Shown: positions 25,742-35,012 of the stretch, one piece after another
Numbering within the stretch: the first letter of the stretch is position 1
How the letters are laid out: each line of letters opens with the position of its first letter
DNA from: a virus
Direction: 5' to 3' (one strand)
DNA: 43,517 nucleotides
IMG/VR virus record: IMGVR_UViG_3300045789_000886
Coordinates: 1-43,517 of that record
The notes under the pieces: generated by a model
Seen by the model: only the letters and a program-made list of their open reading frames with translations
Databases searched by the model: none
What the model was told of the DNA's origin: nothing
Translations under genes and position numbers: made by a program

Positions 25742-26286
25742 TGGCATACGTAGCTTTAGCCGCTTTAACACTATCAGCGTACTCAGGAAACGAGAACGCA
25801 AAGAACAACAACGAGATTGCTGCGAATAACTATGCCGCATCAATTGAAGCGCAAAGTGACACCAATACGCAGCTTAATGAGCAAACACGCCAACAGGAAG
25901 AGATTACAGCCGACCAAGAACTTGAAGCACGTATTAAGGCCCTACAGGCGCAGTCCACATTACAAGCTAGTGAGCGCGGTGTCAGTGGCGTATCCGTCGA
26001 TCGGCAGAGTCAGGCTATACAGAACTCATTAGGTAAATACTTGCAGGACTCAACCTCTAACACAGAGTCTTCACGACGCCAGTTATCAATGTCTAAGAAA
26101 GGTGTTACAGCCCAGACGCAAAGTCGTATCAATAGCACCCCACGTGCTGCGTATGACCCAACAGCTGACATTGTAAACACCGGCTTATCAATCTATACAG
26201 GCTTTGACTCTGCTAAACGTAGTGCTTCTAAGAATGATATGGAACAGCCGTCATTCAATGATTACGCTACAGGAGATTGGAAATGA
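25741..26286 (+). CDS. internal virion protein, T7 gp14-like
   Basis: 181 aa (T7 gp14 is 196). An N-terminal hydrophobic/alanine segment (YVALAALTLSAYSG) precedes a long Gln/Asn/Glu-rich helix (residues 25-90) and a flexible tail. In T7 the protein is ejected to form a pore in the outer membrane. AAGGAGG precedes the ATG, and the order gp13-gp14-gp15-gp16 is kept. Confidence 0.82.
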   Translation: MAYVALAALTLSAYSGNENAKNNNEIAANNYAASIEAQSDTNTQLNEQTRQQEEITADQELEARIKALQAQSTLQASERGVSGVSVDRQSQAIQNSLGKYLQDSTSNTESSRRQLSMSKKGVTAQTQSRINSTPRAAYDPTADIVNTGLSIYTGFDSAKRSASKNDMEQPSFNDYATGDWK

Positions 26287-28280
26287 CAAAACGAGTTACC
26301 GCCCGTCCCGTTAACACATACATAAGCCCTGTTGACAATAAGTCTAAGGGCCTAAATGAGCGCACACGTCAAGTAGGCCGTGCGTTTCAAAGCCTAGGTG
26401 TTATCGTCAAAAACCGCCGTGACGCAGACTTTGATGAAGCCGCAGAAGACGTACAGGCAAAGATAGGCCTTAAAGCCACAGCCCTTGCGTCTGACTACAT
26501 GCCAACCATTAAACAGGAAATGAGCAAGCCGGAAATCTATGACCAAGACGCCAATTCTTTCTTAGATTCTGACGTATACAGGATAGGTGAAGACAAACTA
26601 AGTGAACTGTCCCAGTACCCAGAAGCTCACAAGCGTTACGCATCGTCTTATCGAGAAACAATGTTAAAAATGTTCCAAGATGGTAAGGCAGTACGTGAGC
26701 ATGAAAAGGTCGTAATGGACTCAGACAAAGCACAGTTAACAAGTGCTAATTTAGGTGGTAAGGAAGCTCACCTAATGTCATTTGATGCTTCGCTGAAAGC
26801 TGGTGTAGACCGCGATGATGCGTTTACCACTACTCTTGCTGTTGCGAGTATAAAAGGCGCTGAGTATGCCAAGGGAATGACTATGGACAAACGCTGGACA
26901 CCCGAAGAACGCGTACGCCTTACAGGACTAGCTAATAGACTCTCTGCTAAGGAAGAAGCCGCTAATTCAGCACAAAGCGAGGAGCTTAAACTCTCAGCGT
27001 TAACAGCCTTGAACGAAGCGAAAAACGTACAGGGACGTAAGGAGCGAAGTGATGCTCTACGTAAAGCCAATGATGCTTATTCCAGTGTTTATTCAACAGC
27101 ACAGAAAGCACAAATCGCGGCTACCTTGAACCAGCTAGATACAGAGGTAATTGTTGAAGAAGAGATACGCGGTCAGTTAGGCAGAGTATCTACACAACGT
27201 CTATCAGAAGGTGTGGGTACACCTAATAGCTACCGTTTACCTTTGAGTGACATTAAGCGTATTCAGAATGAAGAAACCACCAAGGCTTTAGAGTCAGGTG
27301 ATGCACCTCGCTTAATCGCATTGGCTTCTATGCCAGAAGATACACCTTCCGTATTGTCAGAGTCGTTCAATAACGTCTTTGGTGCTATTGACAGCTATGA
27401 CCCAAACAACCCAAACACAGCGAATACACCTGAGAAGTTGAACAAAGCACTCGCTACAGCAAACTTCATTACGGATAACTTAGGTGCTGGACGTATGCGC
27501 TCAATAATGGGTAATCAATCCTATGCAGACTATCAGGACTTACGGACGCTTACCGCTTACTACGGTTCCGAGTCAGCTGTGGAGCAATACAAAATGTCCA
27601 AACAGTTATCAGCTAATGGAACAATGCCCACACCAGAGGATTGGACTACGTCACAACGTTCTGTCACAGACTATGCATTAGATGAATTAGGCAGTCAGTA
27701 CATGCGCGCAGGTGATGGTAATTACGGTGCAATGAACCGTGCGTCACTTGAGTCACAATTGGCACCTATGTTCCGTATCTGGAAGACCTCAAACCTAAGC
27801 AAGGGCGAAATGAAGAAACGCGTAGAACACCTTGTAGAGTCTTCTCAATGGGGTGGTTACATCAATGGAAGAACGCTAGGTCAGGCTGTTACAAAACTTA
27901 CAGCAGGCAACATGGGCAACCCTTATGGAACCAAAGATGCAGCAGAGCTTCTTGATGACTATCGCACCGCTATCACTGAGGACGTAAAGCAAACGATGCC
28001 CGACCTTGAAGGTATCGACTTAATCATTGGCAATGACCCCAACACCATTTTCTTATACGACAAGTCTGGAATGTTTGTCCCTAATGGCATTCGCTCAGTG
28101 TCAGAAGTAGTGGACTACATTGGTCAAAATATTTCTACACTCAAACAACAGGAGAAAGATGAATACGCAGACGAACAACACCAATCCGCTGTTAAAGAGC
28201 AGCAACGCGACAAGGAACGAGAACGTAAACGCACCCAAAGCGAAAACTTTGGATTCTCAGCCGACCTCAACGTCCTTTAA
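26283..28280 (+). CDS. internal virion protein, T7 gp15-like
   Basis: 665 aa (T7 gp15 is 747). ATG 26283 is chosen because AGGAG lies seven bases upstream; a TTG six bases earlier is in frame. Mostly helical and charged, as expected for the periplasmic tube protein of the T7 ejectosome. Order and length support the call. The last 122 bases are shared with the next gene in another frame. Confidence 0.82.
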   Translation: MTKRVTARPVNTYISPVDNKSKGLNERTRQVGRAFQSLGVIVKNRRDADFDEAAEDVQAKIGLKATALASDYMPTIKQEMSKPEIYDQDANSFLDSDVYRIGEDKLSELSQYPEAHKRYASSYRETMLKMFQDGKAVREHEKVVMDSDKAQLTSANLGGKEAHLMSFDASLKAGVDRDDAFTTTLAVASIKGAEYAKGMTMDKRWTPEERVRLTGLANRLSAKEEAANSAQSEELKLSALTALNEAKNVQGRKERSDALRKANDAYSSVYSTAQKAQIAATLNQLDTEVIVEEEIRGQLGRVSTQRLSEGVGTPNSYRLPLSDIKRIQNEETTKALESGDAPRLIALASMPEDTPSVLSESFNNVFGAIDSYDPNNPNTANTPEKLNKALATANFITDNLGAGRMRSIMGNQSYADYQDLRTLTAYYGSESAVEQYKMSKQLSANGTMPTPEDWTTSQRSVTDYALDELGSQYMRAGDGNYGAMNRASLESQLAPMFRIWKTSNLSKGEMKKRVEHLVESSQWGGYINGRTLGQAVTKLTAGNMGNPYGTKDAAELLDDYRTAITEDVKQTMPDLEGIDLIIGNDPNTIFLYDKSGMFVPNGIRSVSEVVDYIGQNISTLKQQEKDEYADEQHQSAVKEQQRDKERERKRTQSENFGFSADLNVL

Positions 28281-31200
28281 AACACCTCAAGTTAAACCCT
28301 TCCGTACACCCGAACCATTCGCCCCAGTAGACACGCCAACTTCCCCTCAGCAAGAAACTAAGGAGACATCTTTTGGTGACTCAATTTCTGCCGCTGTGGA
28401 ATCAGAGTGGGTAGTCAGTGGTATGGATGACATAGACCGAGTCTTTAAAGAATACAACCAAGAAGGCACAAAGGTGTCGATTGAAGACTTTGACAGACTT
28501 GATGATTCCTATGATGAAGACCAGTTACACGCATTCCGTGACTTAGTAGGTGAACAGGCCACAGCCGATGAATGGGACGACCATATTGCTGAATTTGCCC
28601 AAACAAACGAAGCACGTAAGTTACTCTCAGAACAAGGTTTAAAAGGCGCTGGTATCTCAATCGGTGCCGCCATCTTAGACCCATCGTTCATTGCACTAAC
28701 GACAGGAAGCGTGGTTGCTGGTGACAAAATCACAGGCACTATCTTAGCTGGTCAGAAACTTGGTCGAATAGGCGCAATTACTAAGGCCGTCGCTGAGGCT
28801 GGTCTTGCTGGTGCCACTGGTACGGCTATCCTCACTAAAACGCAGAACGATTACACGACAGCTGACGCTATGGTGGATACGCTGGCTGCTTTAGCTGTTA
28901 CAGGTGGTTTAGGGGCGTTAGCTTCTAAGTCATCCCAGAATGCAGCACAGGCATTAGGTAACGCTGAGGCTGAACGTAAAGTAGCTGAGTCGTCTCAGAG
29001 CATAGGTGCTGCCAAGGTAAAAGGTAACGCAGGCCCTCTTCGTCTTGATGACTATGGACGTTTCTCTAACTCGGATAACCAAGTATTAATGCGCTTTGCA
29101 CAAGACGCCTTACAAGATGGCATCGGTGGCGGTTCACATAGTGCCGCTGTTCGAGCCGCGCGTTCACGTGAGGGTTATCAAAGCAAGCTCAATGCCGCTA
29201 TGGAAGAAATACGAAGCATCAAAATGAAAGAGACGGCTAGTATGAACACACCGTTTACTGAGAAAAGCGTTATGCATGACCTCAGTGAGAAAGTATGGGA
29301 ATCAGTCGTAATGGATGCCGACCACGGCCCCGAAGTATCTAAGGTAGCTAATTCAATACGCTCTATCAATGCTGGCATTTTGAAGGACTCTAAACGCGCT
29401 GAGCTTCATGGCTTCTCGTCTATAGATGAAAGCCCTAACTACATGCGTCAGCAATGGTCACAAAAAGCATGGATAGACCTTCGTAAAGGTGAAGATGCGT
29501 TTGAAGAGAAAGATGTTACAGACCTTATATACCGTAGTCTGGACTCATTTGATGATGAGCTGCCTATTCGTACACGTGTAGCTGAGAAACAGCGTGAACT
29601 AGACACACGACGCTTAGGACAACCCGACGGCGACCATGCTGATTTAGCCGATGAACTTGAAGAACTTAAATCATTGCGGCAGGCCCGTGAGTTCTTAGCG
29701 GCAGGCTTCACACGCCGAATGCTTGACTCAAAGAGTGCAGACCCTAGGTCTATCGAAGAATTACTTGATGACGACGATTCAATCTTAAAGTTCTTTGAAG
29801 ACTTACCCCAGTATCAAGACCTCGACAAAGGCGCTAAGCAGTCGTTATTACGAACAATCGTCCAGCATAAACCGTCGGACGTGAAGGACGTAGTGTCACA
29901 AGCTAAGAATCGCGTACAAATCAATCCTGCTATTTCAATGACTAAAGGCAAACGTACTGTCCGTGTAGCTGACCTGATGAACAGAGACGCTTTCGGTCTA
30001 CAAGGCCGTTATATATCTGATATGACAGGTCACGTAGCAATGGCAGAACGAGCAGGCATTAAGTCACCAGCCGATTGGGAATCACTTAAAGCTGACGCTA
30101 AGCGTGTTGCACTTGATAACGGACACTCAGTAGATAAAGCAGAGAAAGCACCAGTATTACTTGATGAAATGCGTCGTGAAATATCAGGCTATAACCGATA
30201 TGGAATGGACAGTGAACTTAGTAAGTCATTAGGTGTAATGGGGCAGTACAACTTCATGACAGCAATGGGTAAAGCTGCGTTCTCAGCGTTCTCAGAATTA
30301 GGACGCACCCTAGCAGAGAACAGAGCGCGCAACGTGCTAAAACTCTTTCCTATGCTTCCTAAGATAATGATGGATGCAGCTCGTAACGTAACTAAGGACA
30401 CCTCGCTTATCAAGGAGGTAAATCAGTTTGGAGCTGGTATAGGTGACGAAGCCCTTGTACGACGTTTCCTGTTACACGATGAAGTAGGCGTGAAGGAAAG
30501 CACAGGTTTACTAAACAAGGCTGAGATACTGGCTCATAGAGGCTCACGCGCTATGGCTAAGGCTTCATTTCTGGCACCTGTAGATAAGATGCTGCGTTTT
30601 GTAGCGTTCCAATCATCCACTAACGCTCTATATAGTCATTTGATTAAAGGTCAGTCCTCACGCATGGCCTTCGAAGAGATCGGCTTACACCCTGAGCTTC
30701 GTGCTCGCATCAAGATTCAAATGCAAGACCACGGCGTTAAGACTGACCGTTTTGGCAATGTACAGCAATTGAATATCGACTCATGGGATAGGAAAACAGC
30801 TGACGAATTTATGGACGCTATGGCGGTTAACAACGCACGCCAAGTACAGAAGTCACTAGCTGGTGAACGTGTGTCAATCCTCTCATCTATGTGGGGCCGT
30901 GTGTTCTTTCAGTTCCGAACCTTCGCTATTGATTCATGGGTGAAACATGCCCGTGCAGACATTAGGTCAGCTCGTAATGGACAAGGCGCACGTGTGGCAC
31001 TAAGCACAGTTTATAGCCTTCTTCTAGCAGCTGGTACGTACTCAGCACGTTCGGTGGTATCTACTGTTGGTATGTCTGATGAGAAGTCAGAAGAGTACCT
31101 TGAGGAAAGACTAAGCCCCGACCGCCTAGCAGCAAACATGGCGGCATACTCACCTAACTTAGGTGCAGCATCAACGCTATATAACGCCACCGTTGGCTCA

Positions 31201-31434
31201 CTACTGCCAGACGTCGCTATACCTATCTCACGGTCAACTGGTCTTGCTTCGCATGGTGTCGCACAGACGCCCACTACAGCAGCTATTGACCGTTTCTACC
31301 AAGGCTTTCAAAACGTACCTGATACGGAAATGACAGACGTTTACAAGTCAGGACGATTCGGTATCCCCTTCCAGAACACTATATGGGGCGACTTAATTAT
31401 CAACAACGCCGCAAGGCTGACAGAAGGAGAATAA
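28159..31434 (+). CDS. internal virion protein, T7 gp16-like, lacking transglycosylase domain
   Basis: 1091 aa from ATG 28159 (AGGAG six bases upstream, inside the gp15 gene), against 1318 in T7. The first ~85 residues are Asn/Thr/Pro-rich and disordered. There is no lytic transglycosylase domain: nothing like the ES...GLMQ..P motif of T7 gp16 residues 1-150. A Gly/Ala-rich hydrophobic stretch (residues about 165-275) could enter the inner membrane. The rest is helical. It should form the inner channel for DNA ejection. The 122-base out-of-frame overlap with gp15 is large. Confidence 0.82.
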   Translation: MNTQTNNTNPLLKSSNATRNENVNAPKAKTLDSQPTSTSFKTPQVKPFRTPEPFAPVDTPTSPQQETKETSFGDSISAAVESEWVVSGMDDIDRVFKEYNQEGTKVSIEDFDRLDDSYDEDQLHAFRDLVGEQATADEWDDHIAEFAQTNEARKLLSEQGLKGAGISIGAAILDPSFIALTTGSVVAGDKITGTILAGQKLGRIGAITKAVAEAGLAGATGTAILTKTQNDYTTADAMVDTLAALAVTGGLGALASKSSQNAAQALGNAEAERKVAESSQSIGAAKVKGNAGPLRLDDYGRFSNSDNQVLMRFAQDALQDGIGGGSHSAAVRAARSREGYQSKLNAAMEEIRSIKMKETASMNTPFTEKSVMHDLSEKVWESVVMDADHGPEVSKVANSIRSINAGILKDSKRAELHGFSSIDESPNYMRQQWSQKAWIDLRKGEDAFEEKDVTDLIYRSLDSFDDELPIRTRVAEKQRELDTRRLGQPDGDHADLADELEELKSLRQAREFLAAGFTRRMLDSKSADPRSIEELLDDDDSILKFFEDLPQYQDLDKGAKQSLLRTIVQHKPSDVKDVVSQAKNRVQINPAISMTKGKRTVRVADLMNRDAFGLQGRYISDMTGHVAMAERAGIKSPADWESLKADAKRVALDNGHSVDKAEKAPVLLDEMRREISGYNRYGMDSELSKSLGVMGQYNFMTAMGKAAFSAFSELGRTLAENRARNVLKLFPMLPKIMMDAARNVTKDTSLIKEVNQFGAGIGDEALVRRFLLHDEVGVKESTGLLNKAEILAHRGSRAMAKASFLAPVDKMLRFVAFQSSTNALYSHLIKGQSSRMAFEEIGLHPELRARIKIQMQDHGVKTDRFGNVQQLNIDSWDRKTADEFMDAMAVNNARQVQKSLAGERVSILSSMWGRVFFQFRTFAIDSWVKHARADIRSARNGQGARVALSTVYSLLLAAGTYSARSVVSTVGMSDEKSEEYLEERLSPDRLAANMAAYSPNLGAASTLYNATVGSLLPDVAIPISRSTGLASHGVAQTPTTAAIDRFYQGFQNVPDTEMTDVYKSGRFGIPFQNTIWGDLIINNAARLTEGE

Positions 31435-31437
31435 CTA

Positions 31438-32445
31438 TTGGCTAGATATTCAATTATTAGCAACACAGGTGACGGTGTTACACGAACATACGCCATACCA
31501 TTTACATTTCTGAAAACCACAGAGGTCTTTGCCTACGTAGATGGTGATGAAAAGAAGGACGTAGAGGTCGTAGCAGGAAGCGTAACGTTTACCACTCCCC
31601 CACCACTAAGCAGCGCAGTATTAATTTCGCGTGTCACTCAGTTAGGAAAACGAGCCGTGGACTTTAAGTCAGCTGCTTTGCTGACCGAAGCTGACCTCGA
31701 CTCAGCTAACGTCCAATTGTTTAACGCAATGCAAGAAGCTGTAGACAGAGCTAACCGCAGTTTCACGGCACAAGCCGACGGAACAATTAACCTAAGCGGT
31801 TCTTTGGTAACAAACGCAGCAGACCCAGTAGGTGACGAGGATTTAGTCACACGTGGCTGGGTAAATGGAGCCACTGAGTCAACGCTTGCACAGGCAAGGT
31901 CGCTGGTATCACAACTTCATAATATTAGTACACAGCTAATACGAATCCCTTATGGAACACAGGGTGATGTTACGTACAACCCTGAGACAGGACAGCTAAC
32001 CGTTTACCTTTCAGAAGGCCCAACAGGCGCTACGGGGCCAGCTGGTGACGTAGGCCCAACAGGCCCACAAGGCGTTCAAGGTATCCAAGGTATCCAAGGC
32101 GAACAAGGTATCCAAGGCGTCCAAGGCCCAACAGGTCGTAAAGGAGACACAGGTACTCAAGGGCCTACGGGGCCTACTGGTGCTCAGGGGCCTACTGGTG
32201 CTCAAGGTGCTCAAGGTATCCAAGGTTTCAAAGGCGACAAAGGCGACAAAGGCTATCAAGGGCCTGTAGGGCCTCAAGGTAATAAAGGCCCACTTGGCGA
32301 TATGGGGACGTCACCCCTCGGACTTGCATTTGGACGTATGTACGTAGACGACGACGGTATTCTAACTATGGAATATGCAGGTGACTCTATAGACAACTTA
32401 TTCACTATCGACGATAGCGGCGTTCTTTACGTCTCTACTGTCTAA
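31438..32445 (+). CDS. tail fibre with T7 gp17-type N-terminus and collagen-like shaft
   Basis: 335 aa from a TTG start (AAGGAG eight bases upstream). Residues 1-150 match the T7 gp17 tail-attachment domain (RTYAIPFTFLKTTEVFAYVDG and ADLDSANVQLFNAMQEA). Residues about 196-290 are Gly-X-Y repeats (GPTG, GIQG, GDKG) that should form a trimeric collagen-like shaft. A 40-residue acidic end follows with no receptor-binding head, so the host-binding tip is probably on the next protein. Confidence 0.88.
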   Translation: MARYSIISNTGDGVTRTYAIPFTFLKTTEVFAYVDGDEKKDVEVVAGSVTFTTPPPLSSAVLISRVTQLGKRAVDFKSAALLTEADLDSANVQLFNAMQEAVDRANRSFTAQADGTINLSGSLVTNAADPVGDEDLVTRGWVNGATESTLAQARSLVSQLHNISTQLIRIPYGTQGDVTYNPETGQLTVYLSEGPTGATGPAGDVGPTGPQGVQGIQGIQGEQGIQGVQGPTGRKGDTGTQGPTGPTGAQGPTGAQGAQGIQGFKGDKGDKGYQGPVGPQGNKGPLGDMGTSPLGLAFGRMYVDDDGILTMEYAGDSIDNLFTIDDSGVLYVSTV

Positions 32446-32460
32446 CCCAAAGGATAACAA

Positions 32461-33993
32461 ATGGCAGAAATTAAAATAGGACGAGTACGTCTAACACCTC
32501 GCGGTACATGGGACGAACTTGTCAATGATTATGGCTCACTGGACACTATAGTTCACTTAGGCAGCAGCTGGGTGGCTCGTAAGACTATACCCACTGGAAC
32601 AGTACCCAACGACAACAACACAGAGTTTTGGACGCTTGTAGCGAAACGAGGTAACGACGGCACTAATGGTGTCGATGGAATACAAGGCCCACAAGGCGAC
32701 TTAGGCCCACAAGGTGCTCAAGGCCCAACAGGTGCTCAAGGCTTAAAAGGTGATAGAGGTGAAATGCCTTCATACAAATGGGGTGATGGTGTTGATGCAC
32801 CTCTCTCTTCAATCCAATTTGAGCGGCAAGATGGCAGCTTTGGGGATTACGTAGACCTACAAGGTATCCAAGGTGTGCAAGGCTCACAAGGCGACTTAGG
32901 CCCACAAGGCTCTATAGGTAATACAGGATCGACAGGGACAACAGGCCCACAAGGCCCAGCAGGCCCACAAGGCCCAGCAGGGACAACGGTATGGTCAGGC
33001 CTTGTAGATAAACCACTAACAGCAACTCGCTGGCCTAAGTTTACAGAGCTTACAGAAGCACCAGAAACAGCAACTCGCTGGCCTAAAGCTTCCGAGGTGA
33101 CAGGAGCTACCGCAACGACTGAATATAGTTTCTTAGAAACAGACAGTGTCAGTGGTTCCGGCAATGATATTACTCTTACGTCACCAGTAGCACGCGTGCC
33201 TGTAAGCTCTCTAACTGAGTATGACCGAGTGTCTATGACAGTAAAGACGGCTTCTACAAGCACAGTATCTTTATCGATAGATGGCATGGCCGCTGTACCT
33301 ATAGCTAACCTAAGCGCCGCTGTGAGGTTGTACGTTTCAGCGATAGCAGAGTTTCTTTACAAAGACGGTAAGTTATATCTAACAGGGCAATACAACCCAA
33401 AAACAGGTAACTCAGTCTCTGATTTAGGTGAAATCGTTATGAGCACGGTAAGTGTTCTAAAGAAAGGTGAAGTTCTTCTAAATGGTGGCGTTCTAAAACG
33501 TACCGACCACCCAATAATGTACGCGATAGCTTCTAGCTCAAGTAACTATATTGCCCAAGCTACAAAGGACGGTGACTTAGTTACGTATGGCGCGTATTGG
33601 GGTGATGGTGATGGTGGGACTACTTTCACTCTTCCATTAGTAAATGACCGTCATATCAAAGCGTCTGGTGGTGAAAGAGCACATGGCTCATTCCAAGCAA
33701 CTGACAACCTTAGTCATGCTCATGGTATGGCCGCAGCGGGTAATCATGCTCATGGTATGGCCGCAGCGGGTAATCATGCTCATACCTTAAATAGTAGTAC
33801 TAGGTATACGGGCTCCACTACAGTGGCAAGTACTGATGAGGGCGGATTTGCTGGAAAATTTGGTACTGACGCAGCTGGTAATCACGCTCACACAATACAT
33901 GCAGCTGGTAATCACGCTCACACAATACATGCGTCAGGTGGCAATGAGTCCCGCCCTAATAACTATGCTTTTAACGCCAAGACACGGCTATAA
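32461..33993 (+). CDS. second tail fibre: collagen-like shaft with collar-type, His-repeat tip
   Basis: 510 aa, AAAGGA before ATG. The N-terminal 65 residues contain LGSSWVARKTIPTGT...NNTEFW, common in fibre attachment modules. Two Gly-X-Y blocks follow (about residues 68-100 and 134-175). The C-terminal 150 residues resemble tail-collar/short-fibre tips: NDRHIKASGG, then repeated NHAH motifs that in T4 gp12-type tips bind metal along the axis, ending GGNESRPNNYAF. Two tandem 30-bp duplications lie in this tip. Expected role: receptor recognition. Confidence 0.85.
   Translation: MAEIKIGRVRLTPRGTWDELVNDYGSLDTIVHLGSSWVARKTIPTGTVPNDNNTEFWTLVAKRGNDGTNGVDGIQGPQGDLGPQGAQGPTGAQGLKGDRGEMPSYKWGDGVDAPLSSIQFERQDGSFGDYVDLQGIQGVQGSQGDLGPQGSIGNTGSTGTTGPQGPAGPQGPAGTTVWSGLVDKPLTATRWPKFTELTEAPETATRWPKASEVTGATATTEYSFLETDSVSGSGNDITLTSPVARVPVSSLTEYDRVSMTVKTASTSTVSLSIDGMAAVPIANLSAAVRLYVSAIAEFLYKDGKLYLTGQYNPKTGNSVSDLGEIVMSTVSVLKKGEVLLNGGVLKRTDHPIMYAIASSSSNYIAQATKDGDLVTYGAYWGDGDGGTTFTLPLVNDRHIKASGGERAHGSFQATDNLSHAHGMAAAGNHAHGMAAAGNHAHTLNSSTRYTGSTTVASTDEGGFAGKFGTDAAGNHAHTIHAAGNHAHTIHASGGNESRPNNYAFNAKTRL
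33721..33780 (+). repeat. tandem 30-bp repeat x2 in fibre tip
   Basis: Two perfect copies (33721-33750, 33751-33780), each adding ten residues with one more HAH motif, so the reading frame is kept. Confidence 0.95.
33871..33930 (+). repeat. second tandem 30-bp repeat x2 in fibre tip
   Basis: Two perfect copies (33871-33900, 33901-33930), again one HAH motif per unit. The sequence differs from the first pair, so the duplications arose separately. Confidence 0.95.
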
Positions 33994-34001
33994 GGAGATT
34001 T

Positions 34002-34571
34002 ATGACAGAAAATATATACACGTTCGATATTACGAGCCCTCACCATCCTTACGTGGGGGAACTAGCAAGCTATGCACACTCATATGACCCTGTGTCAGGT
34101 ATTTTAATACTACCAGCATTTGCTACTTACTCACCTATCCCTAGCGTAGGAAGCTCTCAGGTGGCTTGTTGGACAGGCTCAGACTGGTCTATTAAGGATG
34201 ACCTACGAGGAACGACATATTGGCTACCGGATGGTACTGAATTTCATATAAGCGACATAGGTGTGACAGTCCCAGATGAAGCACTTAGCGTTCGTCCTGA
34301 GCCAGTACCTGAGCCAGAGCCAGAACCTGAGCCAGAGCCAGAACCTGAGCCAGAACCTGAGCCAACACCTGAGGAAATGACACATTTTAGAACAGTCGAT
34401 GCACGAAATATGCGCGACTCACTGTTATTAAAATGTGACTACCTTTTACTGCCTGATAGCCCAATCATTGAAGGGACTCTTAATCAATGGAAGATATATA
34501 GACAAGAATTACGTGATGTTACTGAACAGGTAGATTTCCCTACTGACGTTGTGTGGCCTACGAGTCCATAA
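34002..34571 (+). CDS. tail fibre assembly chaperone-like protein with Pro-Glu repeat
   Basis: 189 aa, AAGGAG before ATG. Residues 1-95 look like the N-terminal domain of phage fibre assembly proteins (WTGSDWSIKDD...YWLPDGTEF). A (Pro-Glu)n linker follows at about residues 99-123. The C-terminal domain has the DUF4376/tail-chaperone pattern RNMRDSLLLKCDYLLLPDS...LNQWKIYRQELRDV...WPTSP. It follows the fibre gene, as usual for chaperones of trimerisation. Confidence 0.85.
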   Translation: MTENIYTFDITSPHHPYVGELASYAHSYDPVSGILILPAFATYSPIPSVGSSQVACWTGSDWSIKDDLRGTTYWLPDGTEFHISDIGVTVPDEALSVRPEPVPEPEPEPEPEPEPEPEPEPTPEEMTHFRTVDARNMRDSLLLKCDYLLLPDSPIIEGTLNQWKIYRQELRDVTEQVDFPTDVVWPTSP

Positions 34572-34573
34572 TA

Positions 34574-34804
34574 ATGAGCACTCTTCCTGACATCCCAGTA
34601 ATCGCAAAGCAGGTAATAGAAAGCACAGCCCTTCCCACTGGTATTACGGTATCAGGTCTTCAAATCCTCGGACTCACACTCTCTAACTGGGTGTTTGTCG
34701 GTACGGCCTTTCTCTTACTACTCAATCTAACCATTGCGCTACCTAAAGCGTATCGAGCCATAAAAGGGGCATACAGCTGTGCCAAATCCAAAAGGCGTAA
34801 GTAA
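34574..34804 (+). CDS. putative holin (class II-like)
   Basis: 76 aa from ATG 34574, two bases after the fibre chaperone stop; a GTG at 34553 in frame is an alternative. An N-terminal amphipathic part (residues 1-25) is followed by hydrophobic residues 26-58 and a basic tail (SCAKSKRRK), the classic holin plan. Its place upstream of terminase and endolysin genes matches T7 gp17.5. No clear Shine-Dalgarno, so expression may depend on re-initiation. Confidence 0.65.
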   Translation: MSTLPDIPVIAKQVIESTALPTGITVSGLQILGLTLSNWVFVGTAFLLLLNLTIALPKAYRAIKGAYSCAKSKRRK

Positions 34805-35012
34805 CAAAGAAGCCTATCGAAACTGGAAATCCTCTACCACTGAACTCAAGAAGCAGCGTAACCGGAATAAGAACCGACGCAAGGCTATGAAAAAAGGCAA
34901 GGTTTCTAAAGGTGATGGCACCCACATCGACCACAAAGATGGCAATGCATTAAACAACAAGTCATCGAACCTCAAAGTAATTTCAGCAAAGGAGAACCTA
35001 AAGAAACAATGA
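34779..35012 (+). CDS. HNH-type small protein near terminase
   Basis: 77 aa, GTG start with AAAGGGG upstream, overlapping the holin gene by 26 bases. Residues 1-40 are very basic; residues 45-77 hold GTHIDHKDGNALNNKSSNLKV, the ββα-metal core pattern (H-DH...N...N) of HNH proteins. HNH proteins encoded next to terminases assist end cutting in some phages; here that is inference. The stop overlaps the next start (ATGA). Confidence 0.7.
   Translation: MPNPKGVSNKEAYRNWKSSTTELKKQRNRNKNRRKAMKKGKVSKGDGTHIDHKDGNALNNKSSNLKVISAKENLKKQ

Noticed and set aside
32011-32905. Long minus-strand ORFs rich in Leu/Thr/Ser over the fibre genes
   Set aside because: They are antisense shadows of Gly-X-Y codons.
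33836-34087. + strand ORF over the end of the second fibre
   Set aside because: Out-of-frame translation of the tandem repeats, no ribosome site.
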